Source: Sporosarcina sp. ANT_H38 (GTDB taxonomy: Bacteria > Bacillota > Bacilli > Bacillales_A > Planococcaceae). From it: a stretch of DNA of 64,000 nucleotides. The stretch's first letter is position 1, and each line of letters begins with the position of its first letter. The stretch is taken from positions 62,001-126,000 of the forward strand of contig NZ_VOBC01000005.1 in NCBI RefSeq assembly GCF_008369195.1, written 5' to 3'. Of the stretch, positions 8,732 to 18,599 are shown piece by piece. The translations under genes and the position numbers were made by a program. A model generated the notes under the pieces. The model searched no databases, was not told where the DNA came from, and was given only the letters and a program-made list of their open reading frames with translations.

Positions 8732-8820
8732 ACTTTTACAAGGAAAAAAATCTTGATTACAAGCCTAAAATGAAGATCCTTAGAGCCTTTGGGCTAATGG
8801 ATGACTATTAATAAAAATAT

Positions 8821-8861
8821 AACGACCCCCTCCTACATTGAGATTATAGGAGGGGGTCGTT
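8821..8861. terminator. Strong hairpin after ycsI
   Basis: A perfect 15-bp stem (AACGACCCCCTCCTA and its complement) with an 11-base loop. There is no long T run on either side, but its place after the operon argues for a transcription end. Confidence 0.7.
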
Positions 8862-8893
8862 GAATTCTAATTAGTTTTTAGATGGAGTGGTGA

Positions 8894-9645
8894 CAATTCT
8901 GTTGAGTAACCATTTATTTGCATGAAATACTGGTGAGAAGGGCTGATAACCTCCATTTTTACTGGACTATTTTCTGACTGCTTTCGGCTAACTATTCATG
9001 ACAGATCTAAGGAGGAATTGCAATTCATTCCTCCCCAGAGGGGGTTCTAGCTACACTTTTAGGGAGGAATTGTAGTTCATTCCTCCTTAGTAATCCTGTT
9101 GTGAATAGTTGCCTGTCGCGTTCCTACAATGTTCAAGTGAAAAATACAGTTATGTTTGAAAGAAACGAATAGATGACTTTCTATAGAGAGTGTAAGTGCC
9201 CGAAGTTGCAATTTCGGGCACTCTTGTACATTGTAAAATGTGTTCCTTGCTTATTTTTAGCAAAGAGTATGCATCTAATCATGTGATACCTATTAGAAAG
9301 TGACACTTCTTTAAAATAAATAAGTATAAACCATAGAGAAAGCATTAGCCGCCAAAATTGCATCTTTGGCGGCTTTTCTCCCGGTAAGAAGCCAGCTATT
9401 CATTCGTCCCAATAAGCTTTAGCACTATGTGTACTTAAGCATTTGGAGAGCGACGGGTGAAGGACTACCATACGATTACAGAAAAAAGTGTGTAGGGATG
9501 CGACAAAGTCGCATCCCTACACATCCAGACATCTCGGTAATCGTACTAGAAGTCATTTAATCCTAAGCGGTCCCAATGCGCAACTATACAAGTGCGGCGG
9601 GGGATCAAGTTATTTACTGGTTAATTTTGGTGATCGACAGACGTG
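8894..9645 (+). mobile_element. MITE-like element, copy A (752 bp)
   Basis: Non-coding element bounded by imperfect terminal inverted repeats related to CACGTCTGTTGATTAACC; the left copy is degenerate (CAATTCTGTTGAGTAACC). The flanks GAGTGGTGA (left) and TAGTGGTAA (right) match at 7 of 9 bases and may be an aged target duplication. Inside, in order: two GGAGGAAT hairpins (9011-9087), a constant GTGCCCGAA hairpin (about 9196-9221), a constant GCCGCCAAA hairpin (about 9349-9374), and a 16-bp perfect hairpin at 9489-9523. It fills the gap between two convergent genes and holds no credible reading frame or transposase. Confidence 0.75.
9489..9523. repeat. Perfect 16-bp hairpin cassette (type 1) in copy A
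   Basis: TGTGTAGGGATGCGAC and its exact complement around an AAA loop. The same hairpin recurs in copies C (29119-29153) and D (42865-42899) at the same place within the element, and is absent from copy B. Confidence 0.85.
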
Positions 9646-9678
9646 TAGTGGTAAGTATCTTTTATATATAATAACGCA

Positions 9679-10446
9679 TTATGCTTTTTGAGCTACAAGA
9701 TGTTCATCGAAAGCATCAATAATTTGCAGGAAGTGATCAGCTTCACGGTAGACGTGGTCAGCAAGAAGAGCAGGTATATTGCTCTTTATTTTGCATGCTT
9801 CAATTAAATCTCTTGCAGTCTTCTTAAAATCGCGTAACGATACAACAGAAACTCTATTTTGGTCAAGAAAATGTTCTAAAAGCGGTTGAGTTTCTGACTG
9901 AGGACGCATATGATCCAAATCTTGTGCTTGGAAAAGTAGTTGGTCGAAATCATGGCTAAAATCACGCGCTTGATCGACAAGTTTTCTTTCGGAAGGATCT
10001 AATAGATGGCTGATGAATTTTGAGTGATCCGCCATTATTTTTAAGAAAAATACATTCTCTTTAATGATTGCCTCAGGTAAAGGTATCAACTTACCTTCAT
10101 TTAATTCCTTCAATCGCTTAGCAAAATAAGCCGCCTCTCGGCTCGTGTGGTCAACTAATAATGGAATATTATTGGACACAATTTGACATCGTAATATCAA
10201 TCCAAGCACTTTTCGTTTATAAGCCCAAATAGAAGCCGTCGCCTGATACACTTGAATGTTTAGTTGTCTAATTACATTTGGATCTGTGGTTGCGTTGTAG
10301 TTGCTGATTTGTTCTTCAATCCGTTCAAATACTACAATAAATTGCTGTGCTTCTCGAATAAGTTCGGTATCATTTGCAGTAAATCCGAGACTTAAAAAGA
10401 AAGCGTGTTCCTTCATAATCCGTGCCCAAAATCGGATTTCGTCCAA
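9679..10446 (-). CDS. DUF2935 domain protein
   Basis: About 255 aa, built of two similar helical halves (each with FWARIMKEHAFFLSLGFT- or FFLKIMADHSKFISHLLDPSE-like starts), the usual DUF2935 layout. The repeated His/Glu positions suggest a four-helix metal-binding fold; no function is established. The start is odd. TTG 10446 lacks a good ribosome site, while AGAGGAG and an ATG at 10475-10473 lie upstream in another frame. One extra base after that ATG would add the family-like N-terminus AIPTFVTQSL, so a one-base deletion (or a sequencing error, or an ATT start) is likely. Confidence 0.8.
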   Translation of the reverse strand: MDEIRFWARIMKEHAFFLSLGFTANDTELIREAQQFIVVFERIEEQISNYNATTDPNVIRQLNIQVYQATASIWAYKRKVLGLILRCQIVSNNIPLLVDHTSREAAYFAKRLKELNEGKLIPLPEAIIKENVFFLKIMADHSKFISHLLDPSERKLVDQARDFSHDFDQLLFQAQDLDHMRPQSETQPLLEHFLDQNRVSVVSLRDFKKTARDLIEACKIKSNIPALLADHVYREADHFLQIIDAFDEHLVAQKA

Positions 10447-10581
10447 TGATTGAGTTACAAATGTCGGAATCGCATATTCACTCCTCTTAAAGTATTGACC
10501 TTATCTACTCTATTCGGAGCAGGATGAATCCATGCTGTTTCTACTTTAAATAGTAATAGTTTAGGATTAAGACACATGTTA

Positions 10582-11514
10582 TTAGGGGCTAACAACAGGT
10601 TCCATCACAGTTAAAGTCCGGTTATATGTGTTCATATTCAAGGTTGCGCCAATAGGTATTGTTGCTTTGTATGTACCATGTGCAGTTGCTAGATTGGACA
10701 TGAGTGGTTTACCCAAAGGAACTAGAAAATCGTTAATAAGATCTTGATAGGATTTTCCATATGCATCCACACAATTCGTACATTCACCCATTATTATCCC
10801 TATACAATCATCGAATTTCTTGGCCATTAAAAGATGATTCAAATACCTGTAAACAGTGTTAATCGGTTCATGCGTTTCTTCGAGTACGATAATTTTACCC
10901 ACCGTATTTATTTCAAATGATGTTCCTAATGTACCTATGAAAGATGTAATATTACCTCCGATAACGGGGCCAGTTACATTTCCGGGAACTATGCTTTCTA
11001 GGGACATTCCAGGAGGATTATTAATTTCCCAAGGTGCTGTTAACGTAGTGGCTGCTGAGAAGAATTGATTGAAGTTATAGGAAGGAGTATTTGGATTGAA
11101 ATCTATAAGGAGAAGGCTATGAAAAGTAATTAGGTTTGCATATTCGTAAAGTACATTCAGCAGTACCGTAATGTCACTGTATCCTGAAACTATTTTTGGG
11201 TTTTGTCGGATAATTGAAAAGTCGAGAAAGGGAAGAATACTTGCTACGCCAACTCCACCTCGCGAAGGTAATATCCATTTCACTTCTTTATTCAAAAACA
11301 TTTTCATCAAATCCGATGCCATTTGTTGAGGTGTCGCTGCAAGGAACCCATTCGATGAATAGACATGCTCTCCTACAATCACTTTAAATCCCCTATTTCT
11401 TAAAGTGGTTATCCCTTCGTTTATTCTGCTTGCTGCCAACGGACTACCTAATGTAACAATTCCAACAGTATCGCCTGGCTGCAATCGAGGTGGCTTTATA
11501 GCCATTTTATACAT
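10582..11514 (-). CDS. LD-carboxypeptidase / MccF-like peptidase (family S66)
   Basis: 310 aa. Family S66 serine peptidases cut the L,D-bond of murein tetrapeptides during cell wall recycling, or inactivate microcin C-type antibiotics. The catalytic set is visible: Ser113 in GYSD, Glu212/213 in LEETHE and His279 in ATAHG. The N-terminus KPPRLQPGDTVGIV is typical. I choose ATG 11514 because AGGGAG lies just before it; the longer frame to 11553 adds 13 residues without a site. No secretion signal is seen, so it acts in the cytoplasm. Muropeptide or antibiotic detoxification cannot be told apart here. Confidence 0.9.
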   Translation of the reverse strand: MYKMAIKPPRLQPGDTVGIVTLGSPLAASRINEGITTLRNRGFKVIVGEHVYSSNGFLAATPQQMASDLMKMFLNKEVKWILPSRGGVGVASILPFLDFSIIRQNPKIVSGYSDITVLLNVLYEYANLITFHSLLLIDFNPNTPSYNFNQFFSAATTLTAPWEINNPPGMSLESIVPGNVTGPVIGGNITSFIGTLGTSFEINTVGKIIVLEETHEPINTVYRYLNHLLMAKKFDDCIGIIMGECTNCVDAYGKSYQDLINDFLVPLGKPLMSNLATAHGTYKATIPIGATLNMNTYNRTLTVMEPVVSP

Positions 11515-11739
11515 ACAGCTCCCTTTTATAGTTAATATAATCATGAGAATCATTGAATCCTGTACTTACTGCTACCACAATTCAAAGGGATCATATTGTA
11601 TTAGTAACTGGCACAGGAATACGTAATTAGTTTGCAGTTACAATCTTGAAGTTACAAATATAGATGGGCAGTATTGAATGGAATCCTTCATTCATTCAAT
11701 CAGCCTAGTTGTATCTTTAAGCCTAGTTAGAATTTACAG

Positions 11740-11767
11740 TTGCAGGACCTTTCGCATATGATATAAT
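11740..11767 (+). promoter_or_regulatory. Sigma-A-type promoter of the GDPD gene
   Basis: TTGCAG and TATAAT are separated by 16 bases, 58 bases upstream of the start codon at 11825. A single strong fit to the consensus with the right distance. Confidence 0.7.
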
Positions 11768-11824
11768 AAATAAAAAGAATGATTAGAATAATCTGTATTA
11801 ATCATTTGGTGTGAGGTTATAATT

Positions 11825-12667
11825 ATGGGGGATTTTCAGAAAAAAAAGCTAGTATTCGTCTTTGTAAGTATATGTATGCTGCTTCTAGTTGGTTACGAGG
11901 CTCGACCTTTTAAAGCTGTGGATATTAATGGGATGATTAGCGTTGCGCACCGCGGCGCTTCCAATTATGCTCCGGAAAATACACAATCCTCTTTTCGAAA
12001 AGCGCTGGAGCTTGGGGCGGATTTCTTAGAATGTGATATTCATCTATCAAAAGATGGAGAGTTAATCATTATGCATGACGACAAGGTGGATAGGACAACA
12101 AATGGTTCTGGCTATGTGAAAAACTTCACGCTTGCCGAATTGAAAGAGCTAGACGCAGGAGGGGAATTTCATTCGTCTTTTGCAGGTGAAAAAATCATTA
12201 CTTTAAATGAATTGCTCGATGAGTTTTATGGAGAGACTGGTTTATTAATAGAGATTAAGAAACCGGCCATGTACCCGGGAATCGAAGAGAAAGTAGCAGT
12301 GTTGTTAAATGAATATAAGGATTTGGACAGCATTATTGTTCAATCTTTCGATATCGAATCGATGAGGACAATGAACAAATTGCTTCCGGAATTAGAAGTG
12401 GCCCTACTCATGAAACCATCCATTCAATCTCTGTCGCTTCAAAAAATAATTGACCTGACATCCTTTGCAACATACATTAACTTTAACGTCTCCTATGTCA
12501 ATCAACGCGTTATCGATCAAATTCATAATCAAGGCGGAAAAGTATTAGTTTGGTCTACGAAAGATCAGGGATGGGTGAACAAAGCTTATCAATACGGAGT
12601 TGATGGCATTATTACAGATTTTTCAATTTGGCCGGTCGAGAGTCCCATTCAGCTGGTGCAAGATTAG
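11825..12667 (+). CDS. Membrane-anchored glycerophosphodiester phosphodiesterase
   Basis: 280 aa. Hydrolyses glycerophosphodiesters from phospholipids or teichoic acids to glycerol 3-phosphate and an alcohol. A hydrophobic segment at residues 9-23 should export or anchor it at the outer face of the membrane. The TIM-barrel active site is complete: H42-R43 in AHRGA, E51 in PENT, E69 and D71 in LECDIHLSKDG, and H84 in IMHDD. A promoter with TATAAT lies upstream. Element B begins ten bases after its stop. No operon partner; the substrate class is known only from the family. Confidence 0.93.
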   Translation: MGDFQKKKLVFVFVSICMLLLVGYEARPFKAVDINGMISVAHRGASNYAPENTQSSFRKALELGADFLECDIHLSKDGELIIMHDDKVDRTTNGSGYVKNFTLAELKELDAGGEFHSSFAGEKIITLNELLDEFYGETGLLIEIKKPAMYPGIEEKVAVLLNEYKDLDSIIVQSFDIESMRTMNKLLPELEVALLMKPSIQSLSLQKIIDLTSFATYINFNVSYVNQRVIDQIHNQGGKVLVWSTKDQGWVNKAYQYGVDGIITDFSIWPVESPIQLVQD

Positions 12668-12677
12668 TCAATAGTAT

Positions 12678-13361
12678 CACGTCTGTTGATTAACCATATA
12701 GTTGCATAAAATACTGGTGAGAAGGGTTTGATAAACACCATTTTAACTGGGCTATTTTCGGACTGCTTTCGGCTAACTATTCATGACAGATTTACTGTGG
12801 GTCCGAGTGTGGCTAGAAGTGACTCCGTCACTTCTAGCCACACTCTTTTTCATTAATACTGTTACGAATCGTTGCCTGTTGCGTTCCTACAATGTTCAAG
12901 TGAAAAATTCTGTTGCTTTGAAAGAAAAGAATAGATGACATTCTATGGAAAGTGTAAGTGCCCGAAGATACAATTTCGGGCACTCTTGCAGTATTGTACA
13001 ATGTGTTCCTTGCTTACTTTTAGCAGAGATTATGCATTTAATCATGTGATGTCTTATAGAAAGTGACACATCTTTAAAATAAATAAGAAAAAACCATAGA
13101 GAAAGCATCAGCCGCCAAAATTGTATCTTTGGCGGCTTTTCTCCCGGTAAGAAGCCAGCTATTCTTTCGTCCCAAAAATCTTAAGTACTCTGTGTACTTA
13201 ATCATTTGAAGCGCGACGGATGGAGGACAAATATATGACACCTCGGTAATCGTACTAGAAGTCATCCAAATCCAAAGCGTTCCAAAAGCGCAACTATACA
13301 AATAGTGGCCGGCGGGGAATTACGTTACTTACTGGTTATTTTTGGTTGATCAACAGATGTG
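12678..13361 (+). mobile_element. MITE-like element, copy B (684 bp)
   Basis: The best-preserved ends of the family: CACGTCTGTTGATTAACC on the left and the complement of CACATCTGTTGATCAACC on the right. The flanks CAATAGTAT and CAATAGTAC (8 of 9 identical) look like a 9-bp target duplication. It shares the two constant hairpins (about 12958-12983 and 13111-13136) with copies A and D. The left variable slot holds a 19-bp perfect hairpin (12805-12845) followed by TTTTT; the right variable slot is empty. It carries no gene. Confidence 0.82.
12805..12845. repeat. Perfect 19-bp hairpin cassette (type 2) in copy B
   Basis: GAGTGTGGCTAGAAGTGAC and its exact complement around a TCC loop, followed by TTTTT, so it could act as an intrinsic terminator for the GDPD gene. 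The same stem occurs in copy D at 43280-43318. Confidence 0.85.
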
Positions 13362-13501
13362 CAATAGTACAAAAAGAAATCCAGTATCAGCCTAAATGGT
13401 GGAGACTGGATTTTCTAATTTGGAAACTCATAATTGGCTTTCTTGACATTGAAAATCAAGAGCCATACACTTATGAGTAGAAAAGATAGTTGGAGGATAA
13501 A

Positions 13502-14716
13502 ATGACAAATAATAATTTCATACCAATCATTATCGGGACAGACATGAATGCATACAACATGGCGATTTCATTCCATGAGGAGTATGGCATCAAACCAATT
13601 CTAGTAGGAAAAGAACCTTTATCATTTACTAGTTTAAGTTCAATTATAAAGACCATAGAACTCAATCCTAAACTTCCTGAAAAACAAATATTCGTAAGCT
13701 TCTTGAAAGAGGTTGCAGTGAAGTATGCTGAACCGGGGAAAAAAATGTTGCTCATTGGAACGAATGATCTTTACGTCCGGATGATTATTGAAAATGCGGA
13801 CGAGCTGAAAAGTCATTTCGTATTTAATTATATTTCAGAACCACTTATGAACGATGTGCTCGTAAAATCGAATTTCTATAAGTTATGTGCTGAACACGGC
13901 ATCGAAGCTCCAGCGACATATTACTATTCTTGTCGGGATGAAAATCCTTTCTCAGAAAAGGTAATGTTCCCAATCATTATCAAGCCAAGCAATGGAGTCG
14001 AGTATTATAAGAATCCGTTTACAGGCATGGAAAAAGTGTATAAGGTTGATTCCTACGATGAAGTCCAGAAAGTTATTGAAAAAATAAAAGCGAGCGGCTA
14101 TCAAGAGGACCTCATTATCCAGGATTATATTCCAGGGGACGATACATACATGTGGGATTCAGTGTTCTATATGAACAGCCAAGGGAAAGCTGAACTGATT
14201 ACGTTTGCTCAAGTTGTGCTACAAGAGCATACCGTCACTGCAATAGGTAATTATACAGCGCTCATTACTCGATATAATGAAGAAATTATGTTGAAACTCA
14301 AAGGCTTCCTTGAAGCACTGAACTACGTCGGCTACGCGAACTTTGATTTGAAGTATGACGAGCGGGATGGTAAGTTCAAAGTGTTTGAAGTGAATATACG
14401 ACAAGGACGGTCGAGTTACTATATCACTGCTTGCGGGCATAATATGGCAAAGTACTTGGTCGATGATGTCATCCATGGTCAACAGAAAGAGCTGACGCTA
14501 CTAAATGAAAAATTCCTATTCACTGTCGTACCTAAAATCGTACTAAAGAAATTTGTATCTAACCAAGAAGTACTTAAAGATGTGAAAGCATTGCTTCGAG
14601 CAGGGAAGTATGGCAATCCTTTGTTTTATAAAAAAGATCATAATTTCAAGCGGAAGCTGTATTTATTCGCTAGACAGATTAATTACTACCGTAAATATAA
14701 AAATAGTACATGGTAA
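13502..14716 (+). CDS. ATP-grasp carboxylate-amine ligase, D-aspartate ligase (Asl)-like
   Basis: 404 aa. It closely resembles, from memory, the Enterococcus faecium D-aspartate ligase that joins D-Asp to the lysine side chain of the peptidoglycan precursor. Shared features are the start FIPIIIGTDMNAYNMA, the IIQDYIPGDD block and the C-terminal YVGYANFDLKYD/VFEVNIRQGRSS region that holds the Mg-ATP ligands. It would act in the cytoplasm on UDP-MurNAc-pentapeptide or lipid-linked precursor. ATG 13502 is preferred because GGAGG at 13492-13496 is six bases before it. It stands alone between element B and a terminator, with no aspartate or glutamate racemase beside it. D-Asp or D-Glu could be the substrate. 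Confidence 0.82.
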   Translation: MTNNNFIPIIIGTDMNAYNMAISFHEEYGIKPILVGKEPLSFTSLSSIIKTIELNPKLPEKQIFVSFLKEVAVKYAEPGKKMLLIGTNDLYVRMIIENADELKSHFVFNYISEPLMNDVLVKSNFYKLCAEHGIEAPATYYYSCRDENPFSEKVMFPIIIKPSNGVEYYKNPFTGMEKVYKVDSYDEVQKVIEKIKASGYQEDLIIQDYIPGDDTYMWDSVFYMNSQGKAELITFAQVVLQEHTVTAIGNYTALITRYNEEIMLKLKGFLEALNYVGYANFDLKYDERDGKFKVFEVNIRQGRSSYYITACGHNMAKYLVDDVIHGQQKELTLLNEKFLFTVVPKIVLKKFVSNQEVLKDVKALLRAGKYGNPLFYKKDHNFKRKLYLFARQINYYRKYKNSTW

Positions 14717-14753
14717 AACAATCCCCTATACGAAACGTATAGGGGATTGTTTT
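14714..14753 (+). terminator. Terminator after the ATP-grasp ligase gene
   Basis: An 18-bp stem (AAAACAATCCCCTATACG with its complement) around AAA, ending in TTTT; it overlaps the stop codon and can also serve the convergent chemoreceptor gene. Confidence 0.9.
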
Positions 14754-14767
14754 AGTGTTGGGGTCTT

Positions 14768-15991
14768 TTAAGATTCCACTATCGAATCTAACTGCATGCT
14801 AATTTGGCTTAGACTGCCGGCGGACTCTGCAATCATGGCAATCATATTGTTTTGTTTTTTTATGGATGAAGTAATATTTTCTACGGATGTTGCGGTTTGC
14901 TGAGAAACACGGGATGAGTTTTGTATAGCAATCGTTATCGTCTGATTTTGTTCAGTCACTTTTTTTAGTTCATCATTTAAGGTATCGATTGCTTCAATGG
15001 TTTGTGTAACGGCTTGGCGAATGGCGATAAATTCTTTTTCCGTTGCTTTTACGGACTCGTCAAGTTGTTTAGAATGGGCAATGGTTTCGGTCATTGTTAG
15101 GACAGTCTTTTCTGTTTCGTGTTCAATGCTAGCAATCATTTTTTGAATTTGTTGTGTCGAAGTATTCGACTGCTCCGCTAATTTACGTACTTCGCTCGCA
15201 ACAACAGCAAATCCCTTCCCATGCTCGCCTGCCCTTGCTGCTTCTATGCTTGCGTTTAGTGCCAATAAATTCGTTTCTGAGGAAATACTTTTGATCGTTT
15301 CAGTTATCCGGGAAATATCCAATGTTTTATTATATAATGCTGAAATACTTACACTAATTTGATCTGAAGCGTGTAAAGATTCTTCATTGGATTGTTTAAG
15401 CTGAGCAACTATCTTTGCTCCTTTTTGTGTTGCTACTTCTGAATTTGTTGTCACTTGTCTAATGATCTGATTTTGTTGATTCATCATATCAATCGATTCG
15501 TTCATCATCTTTACTCGTTCACTGACGATTTCCATATCTGTGACCTGATGCAAGACTTCGTGGGAGATGCCAAGGATGGCGCTGTTAATATCAACACTAC
15601 TGGCTGAGGTTTCTTCGGAAATGGCTGTAAGCTCTCCTGCAGACAATATGACATGCATACTCGCATCACTCACCTGTCGGAAAAGCACCTCAGTGTTATT
15701 TGAAAGGCTATGAATGACTAGATGTAGCTTTTCGATATCATCCGTAGTATTTAAACAATCTATCTTGGATAGCGATGATGCCTCTAACGCTGTTTGAGCC
15801 AATAAAGTAAATGTTTTCGCGAAAATTAAATAGAATGCCAGTATGCTCAAAATCACAAGTATGCCAATCGCTAAATAGGTAAGAAGTAAACCTTCCCATT
15901 GTGCAAAAAGAGAGGCAGCTCCTCCGACGATTAATAAAAGGACACTATGAACAGTTATTAGTTTTATGAATAAAGAATTTTTAATAAGCAT
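14768..15991 (-). CDS. Methyl-accepting chemotaxis protein without an extracellular sensor
   Basis: 407 aa. Two hydrophobic helices at about residues 7-25 and 32-58 are separated by a loop of a few residues, so there is no periplasmic or extracellular ligand domain. The rest is a long coiled-coil signalling domain with the hairpin tip [21 protein letters not shown] and [18 protein letters not shown], the contact site for CheA and CheW. It may sense membrane state or an internal signal. I choose ATG 15991 because GGAG precedes it by eight bases; GTG 16000 overlaps that site. It is a single gene. Confidence 0.92.
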   Translation of the reverse strand: MLIKNSLFIKLITVHSVLLLIVGGAASLFAQWEGLLLTYLAIGILVILSILAFYLIFAKTFTLLAQTALEASSLSKIDCLNTTDDIEKLHLVIHSLSNNTEVLFRQVSDASMHVILSAGELTAISEETSASSVDINSAILGISHEVLHQVTDMEIVSERVKMMNESIDMMNQQNQIIRQVTTNSEVATQKGAKIVAQLKQSNEESLHASDQISVSISALYNKTLDISRITETIKSISSETNLLALNASIEAARAGEHGKGFAVVASEVRKLAEQSNTSTQQIQKMIASIEHETEKTVLTMTETIAHSKQLDESVKATEKEFIAIRQAVTQTIEAIDTLNDELKKVTEQNQTITIAIQNSSRVSQQTATSVENITSSIKKQNNMIAMIAESAGSLSQISMQLDSIVES

Positions 15992-16105
15992 TATTTTCAC
16001 TCCAGACTTTTTCCCTGTAGGATAAAATAGTTAAATACTATCAGATAGTGCTTGTGAAAAAACGGTGTCAGACTTGGAGAAATCAGTGCCTGACACCGCT
16101 AAAGA

Positions 16106-17185
16106 TTACTTTTCGATTAGCTTAAATTTTTGCCAAGGTTGAATCTGATCTAGTAAAAACTGTTCCTCTTTGTCAACTGTTGCGATAATGTTTGTGTTTC
16201 CACTGTTCTCCATAGGAGAGAGGGCAACATGGAGTTCGCCTTTGTAACGCTCATAACCAGAGTTATCGATCGTGACACTTCCACGCGTGATTGCATCTGT
16301 ATCGTGAGCAGGGAAGTCATGTTGTTGATAGAGAATACGACTTTGCGTAGAACGGATAACATATGCGGAAACATCTCCACGGTTGAAGTGTGGATTTTTT
16401 AACACAATTTCCTTCTCCATCTGTGTAGTTTGTTCTTTAAAGTCCACCTTTAATTCTATTAAATAGCGGTTGAGTACTGATAAACTTTTCAACTCTTCGT
16501 CTGAAGCAAAAGCATTACCGATTATCAAATCATCGATTAAATTTGTTTGAAAGAAATCCTTAGCTTGAACATCAATTGGTAAATAGCGATGTTCTTCAAG
16601 TGTAGGAAGGCCCTCTTGAACTGGCCATGGTCCAAACGCTGCGTCTCTTGAAGAAATCATTGCTGCTGTACGTATGCCGTTTTCTTTATATTGGGCAGAG
16701 CATTTGAGGAAATGCTCTCTTGAGAGACCTGTATAGCGTCGAGGGTAAAAATTGTGGCAACCAATTATTTGTTGTTTGTTCGGTTGGTAGGAAAGAATGT
16801 TTTCAAGGTATTTCGTTCCTTGACTCATATTCAATTCAATGGAAAGCCCATAGTCATTGAAAGACATGACGCTTTCTTCTAATCCTGAAAAACCGAGGTC
16901 AAGCCTTAGCCCGGATAGGCCGAGTTCCTTGAAATACGATAAATCTTTATAGGAAAGATTTTTATCTTCGAAAACGGATGGACTGACATCCGCAATTACT
17001 TCAAATCCGAGTTCATTTGCCTTTTTTAATAGAGTTTGGAGTTGTTGGGTATCTTGTTCATTTGTTGCAGACATTAAACAGGTGAACATGCGTGTGAAAC
17101 CATAGAAGCTAGCCTTTTCCATGTAGTTGAGGAGTTCTTTTTCTGTCCCGTATTGTGGATAAATTGAAATTCCGAGTTTTCTCAT
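16106..17185 (-). CDS. DUF871 family protein (MupG-like 6-phospho-N-acetylmuramidase fold)
   Basis: 359 aa. The family includes Staphylococcus MupG, which cleaves MurNAc-6-phosphate from disaccharides taken up by a PTS. It has an N-terminal TIM-barrel part (LGISIYPQYG, TRMFTCLMS, VIADVSP, LRLDLGFSG, CHNFYPRRYTGLS) and a C-terminal cyclophilin-like part from about residue 245. Its start codon directly follows the stop of the GH4 gene, so it is co-translated as the last gene of the PTS operon. With a cellobiose-type PTS and a GH4 enzyme, its substrate is probably another 6-phosphorylated disaccharide; the true one is open. Confidence 0.85.
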   Translation of the reverse strand: MRKLGISIYPQYGTEKELLNYMEKASFYGFTRMFTCLMSATNEQDTQQLQTLLKKANELGFEVIADVSPSVFEDKNLSYKDLSYFKELGLSGLRLDLGFSGLEESVMSFNDYGLSIELNMSQGTKYLENILSYQPNKQQIIGCHNFYPRRYTGLSREHFLKCSAQYKENGIRTAAMISSRDAAFGPWPVQEGLPTLEEHRYLPIDVQAKDFFQTNLIDDLIIGNAFASDEELKSLSVLNRYLIELKVDFKEQTTQMEKEIVLKNPHFNRGDVSAYVIRSTQSRILYQQHDFPAHDTDAITRGSVTIDNSGYERYKGELHVALSPMENSGNTNIIATVDKEEQFLLDQIQPWQKFKLIEK

Positions 17186-18496
17186 TTACACTGGCTCCTT
17201 CATTAAAAACTGTGGTAAATAGGCTTGGTTGACTTCCAGTAACTCATCTAGCAATAACTTAGCGACCTTACTGGAGGGGACAAATGGATTAGTTGTTAAG
17301 GCAAGCAACGCTTTATGCTTATTTCCTGTCACAGCAGCTTCGATTGTTAATTGTTCAAATGCTTTTATCTGTTGGATTAAGCCGTTCAATTCAGGAGGTA
17401 ATTTACCAACTTGAATAGGCTGTGGTCCCTCACTATTGACAACACAAGACACTTCTATCACAACATCATCCGGGAGATCTGTAATAGTTCCATTATTGGG
17501 GACGTTCACCGTATGAATGGCATGGTCATTGGTAACAATAGATGCAATTAGAGAGATGGCAGCTTCTGAATAAAGTGAACCGCCTCGTTCTTCCAATTCT
17601 TTCGGTTTGACGTCTAAATTGGGATTCTTATAGGTTTCAAATAATCCCTTTTCTATGACCTTCACCTGTTCAGCACGCGTCCCTCTGAGTTCTGCAGCTT
17701 CTTTTTCTTCAATCAACATTTCATCCATCATGTAGTAATAACGATGATAGGGGCATGGCAAAGCGTTTATCGCTTGCAAAAACTCTTTATCCCAAGGTGC
17801 ATCATGAATGTTGCGCATATTCATATTGCGGCCCTCAGCGATACGCTCGATGAGTGCACTCATTTTATCTTCACCGTTGACGAATACCTTTGTTGCATAG
17901 ACAAGATGGTTTAATCCGGCGAAGGACATGTTTAGGTTATCCCGATCAACTTCTAAAATAGTTGCAGTCATTTGTTTCATATTAATGGGCACATTACAGA
18001 GACCAATAGCTTTGACAGTTGTGTACTTATGAATTGCTTCTGTTACCATTCCTGCTGGGTTGGTAAAGTTAATCAACCAGGCATCATTTGAGTATTGTTC
18101 AATTTCCTTACAAATCTCTAGGATGACGGGAATCGTACGAAGGGCTTTTGCAAATCCTCCAGGCCCGACAGTTTCTTGACCAATCACATCGTATTTAAGT
18201 GGGATACGTTCATCATTTGCCCTTGCATCAAGACCGCCGACTCGAAATTGTGTTAATACAAAATCTGCATTTGTAATTGCTTTAATACGATCAAAGGTAA
18301 GTACAATGGTGATGGGAAGGCCGCTTTTTTTTATCATTCTCTCTGCAAGAGAACCAACAATTTCAAGTTTTTCTTTCCCTGCTTCAATATCAACCAAAAC
18401 GATTTCATCTACTTTTATTTCAGTCGCCCGAAGAATAATACCTTCGATTAGTTCAGGTGTATAGCTACTGCCACCCCCGATTACAGCGATTTTCAT
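17186..18496 (-). CDS. 6-phospho-beta-glucosidase, glycoside hydrolase family 4 (LicH-like)
   Basis: 436 aa. GH4 enzymes hydrolyse 6-phospho-glycosides made by the PTS through an NAD- and metal-dependent redox mechanism. The Rossmann start IAVIGGGSSYTPELIEGI binds NAD; QFRVGGLDARANDERIP, INFTNPAGMVTEA and GLCNVPINM carry the Asn/Cys/His metal and substrate ligands. GGAGGG precedes ATG 18496. It lies 103 bases after the IIA gene and is in the same minus-strand operon. The LicH-type assignment (cellobiose or lichenan fragments) follows from the cellobiose-class PTS; alpha-specific GH4 enzymes are less likely. Confidence 0.92.
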   Translation of the reverse strand: MKIAVIGGGSSYTPELIEGIILRATEIKVDEIVLVDIEAGKEKLEIVGSLAERMIKKSGLPITIVLTFDRIKAITNADFVLTQFRVGGLDARANDERIPLKYDVIGQETVGPGGFAKALRTIPVILEICKEIEQYSNDAWLINFTNPAGMVTEAIHKYTTVKAIGLCNVPINMKQMTATILEVDRDNLNMSFAGLNHLVYATKVFVNGEDKMSALIERIAEGRNMNMRNIHDAPWDKEFLQAINALPCPYHRYYYMMDEMLIEEKEAAELRGTRAEQVKVIEKGLFETYKNPNLDVKPKELEERGGSLYSEAAISLIASIVTNDHAIHTVNVPNNGTITDLPDDVVIEVSCVVNSEGPQPIQVGKLPPELNGLIQQIKAFEQLTIEAAVTGNKHKALLALTTNPFVPSSKVAKLLLDELLEVNQAYLPQFLMKEPV

Positions 18497-18599
18497 AGTT
18501 GATCCCTCCGATATCTATAGTATTTGTATGAATTTCATAGTCAAAAAGAAGAGAAGGGAGCAATCAGTAAAGTAACTGAATTCCTCCCAAAGGGTAATT

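Noticed and set aside
8894..9645. CRISPR array, because of repeated hairpins
   Set aside because: The hairpins differ in sequence and spacing and there are no regular direct repeats with spacers; no cas genes occur in the window.
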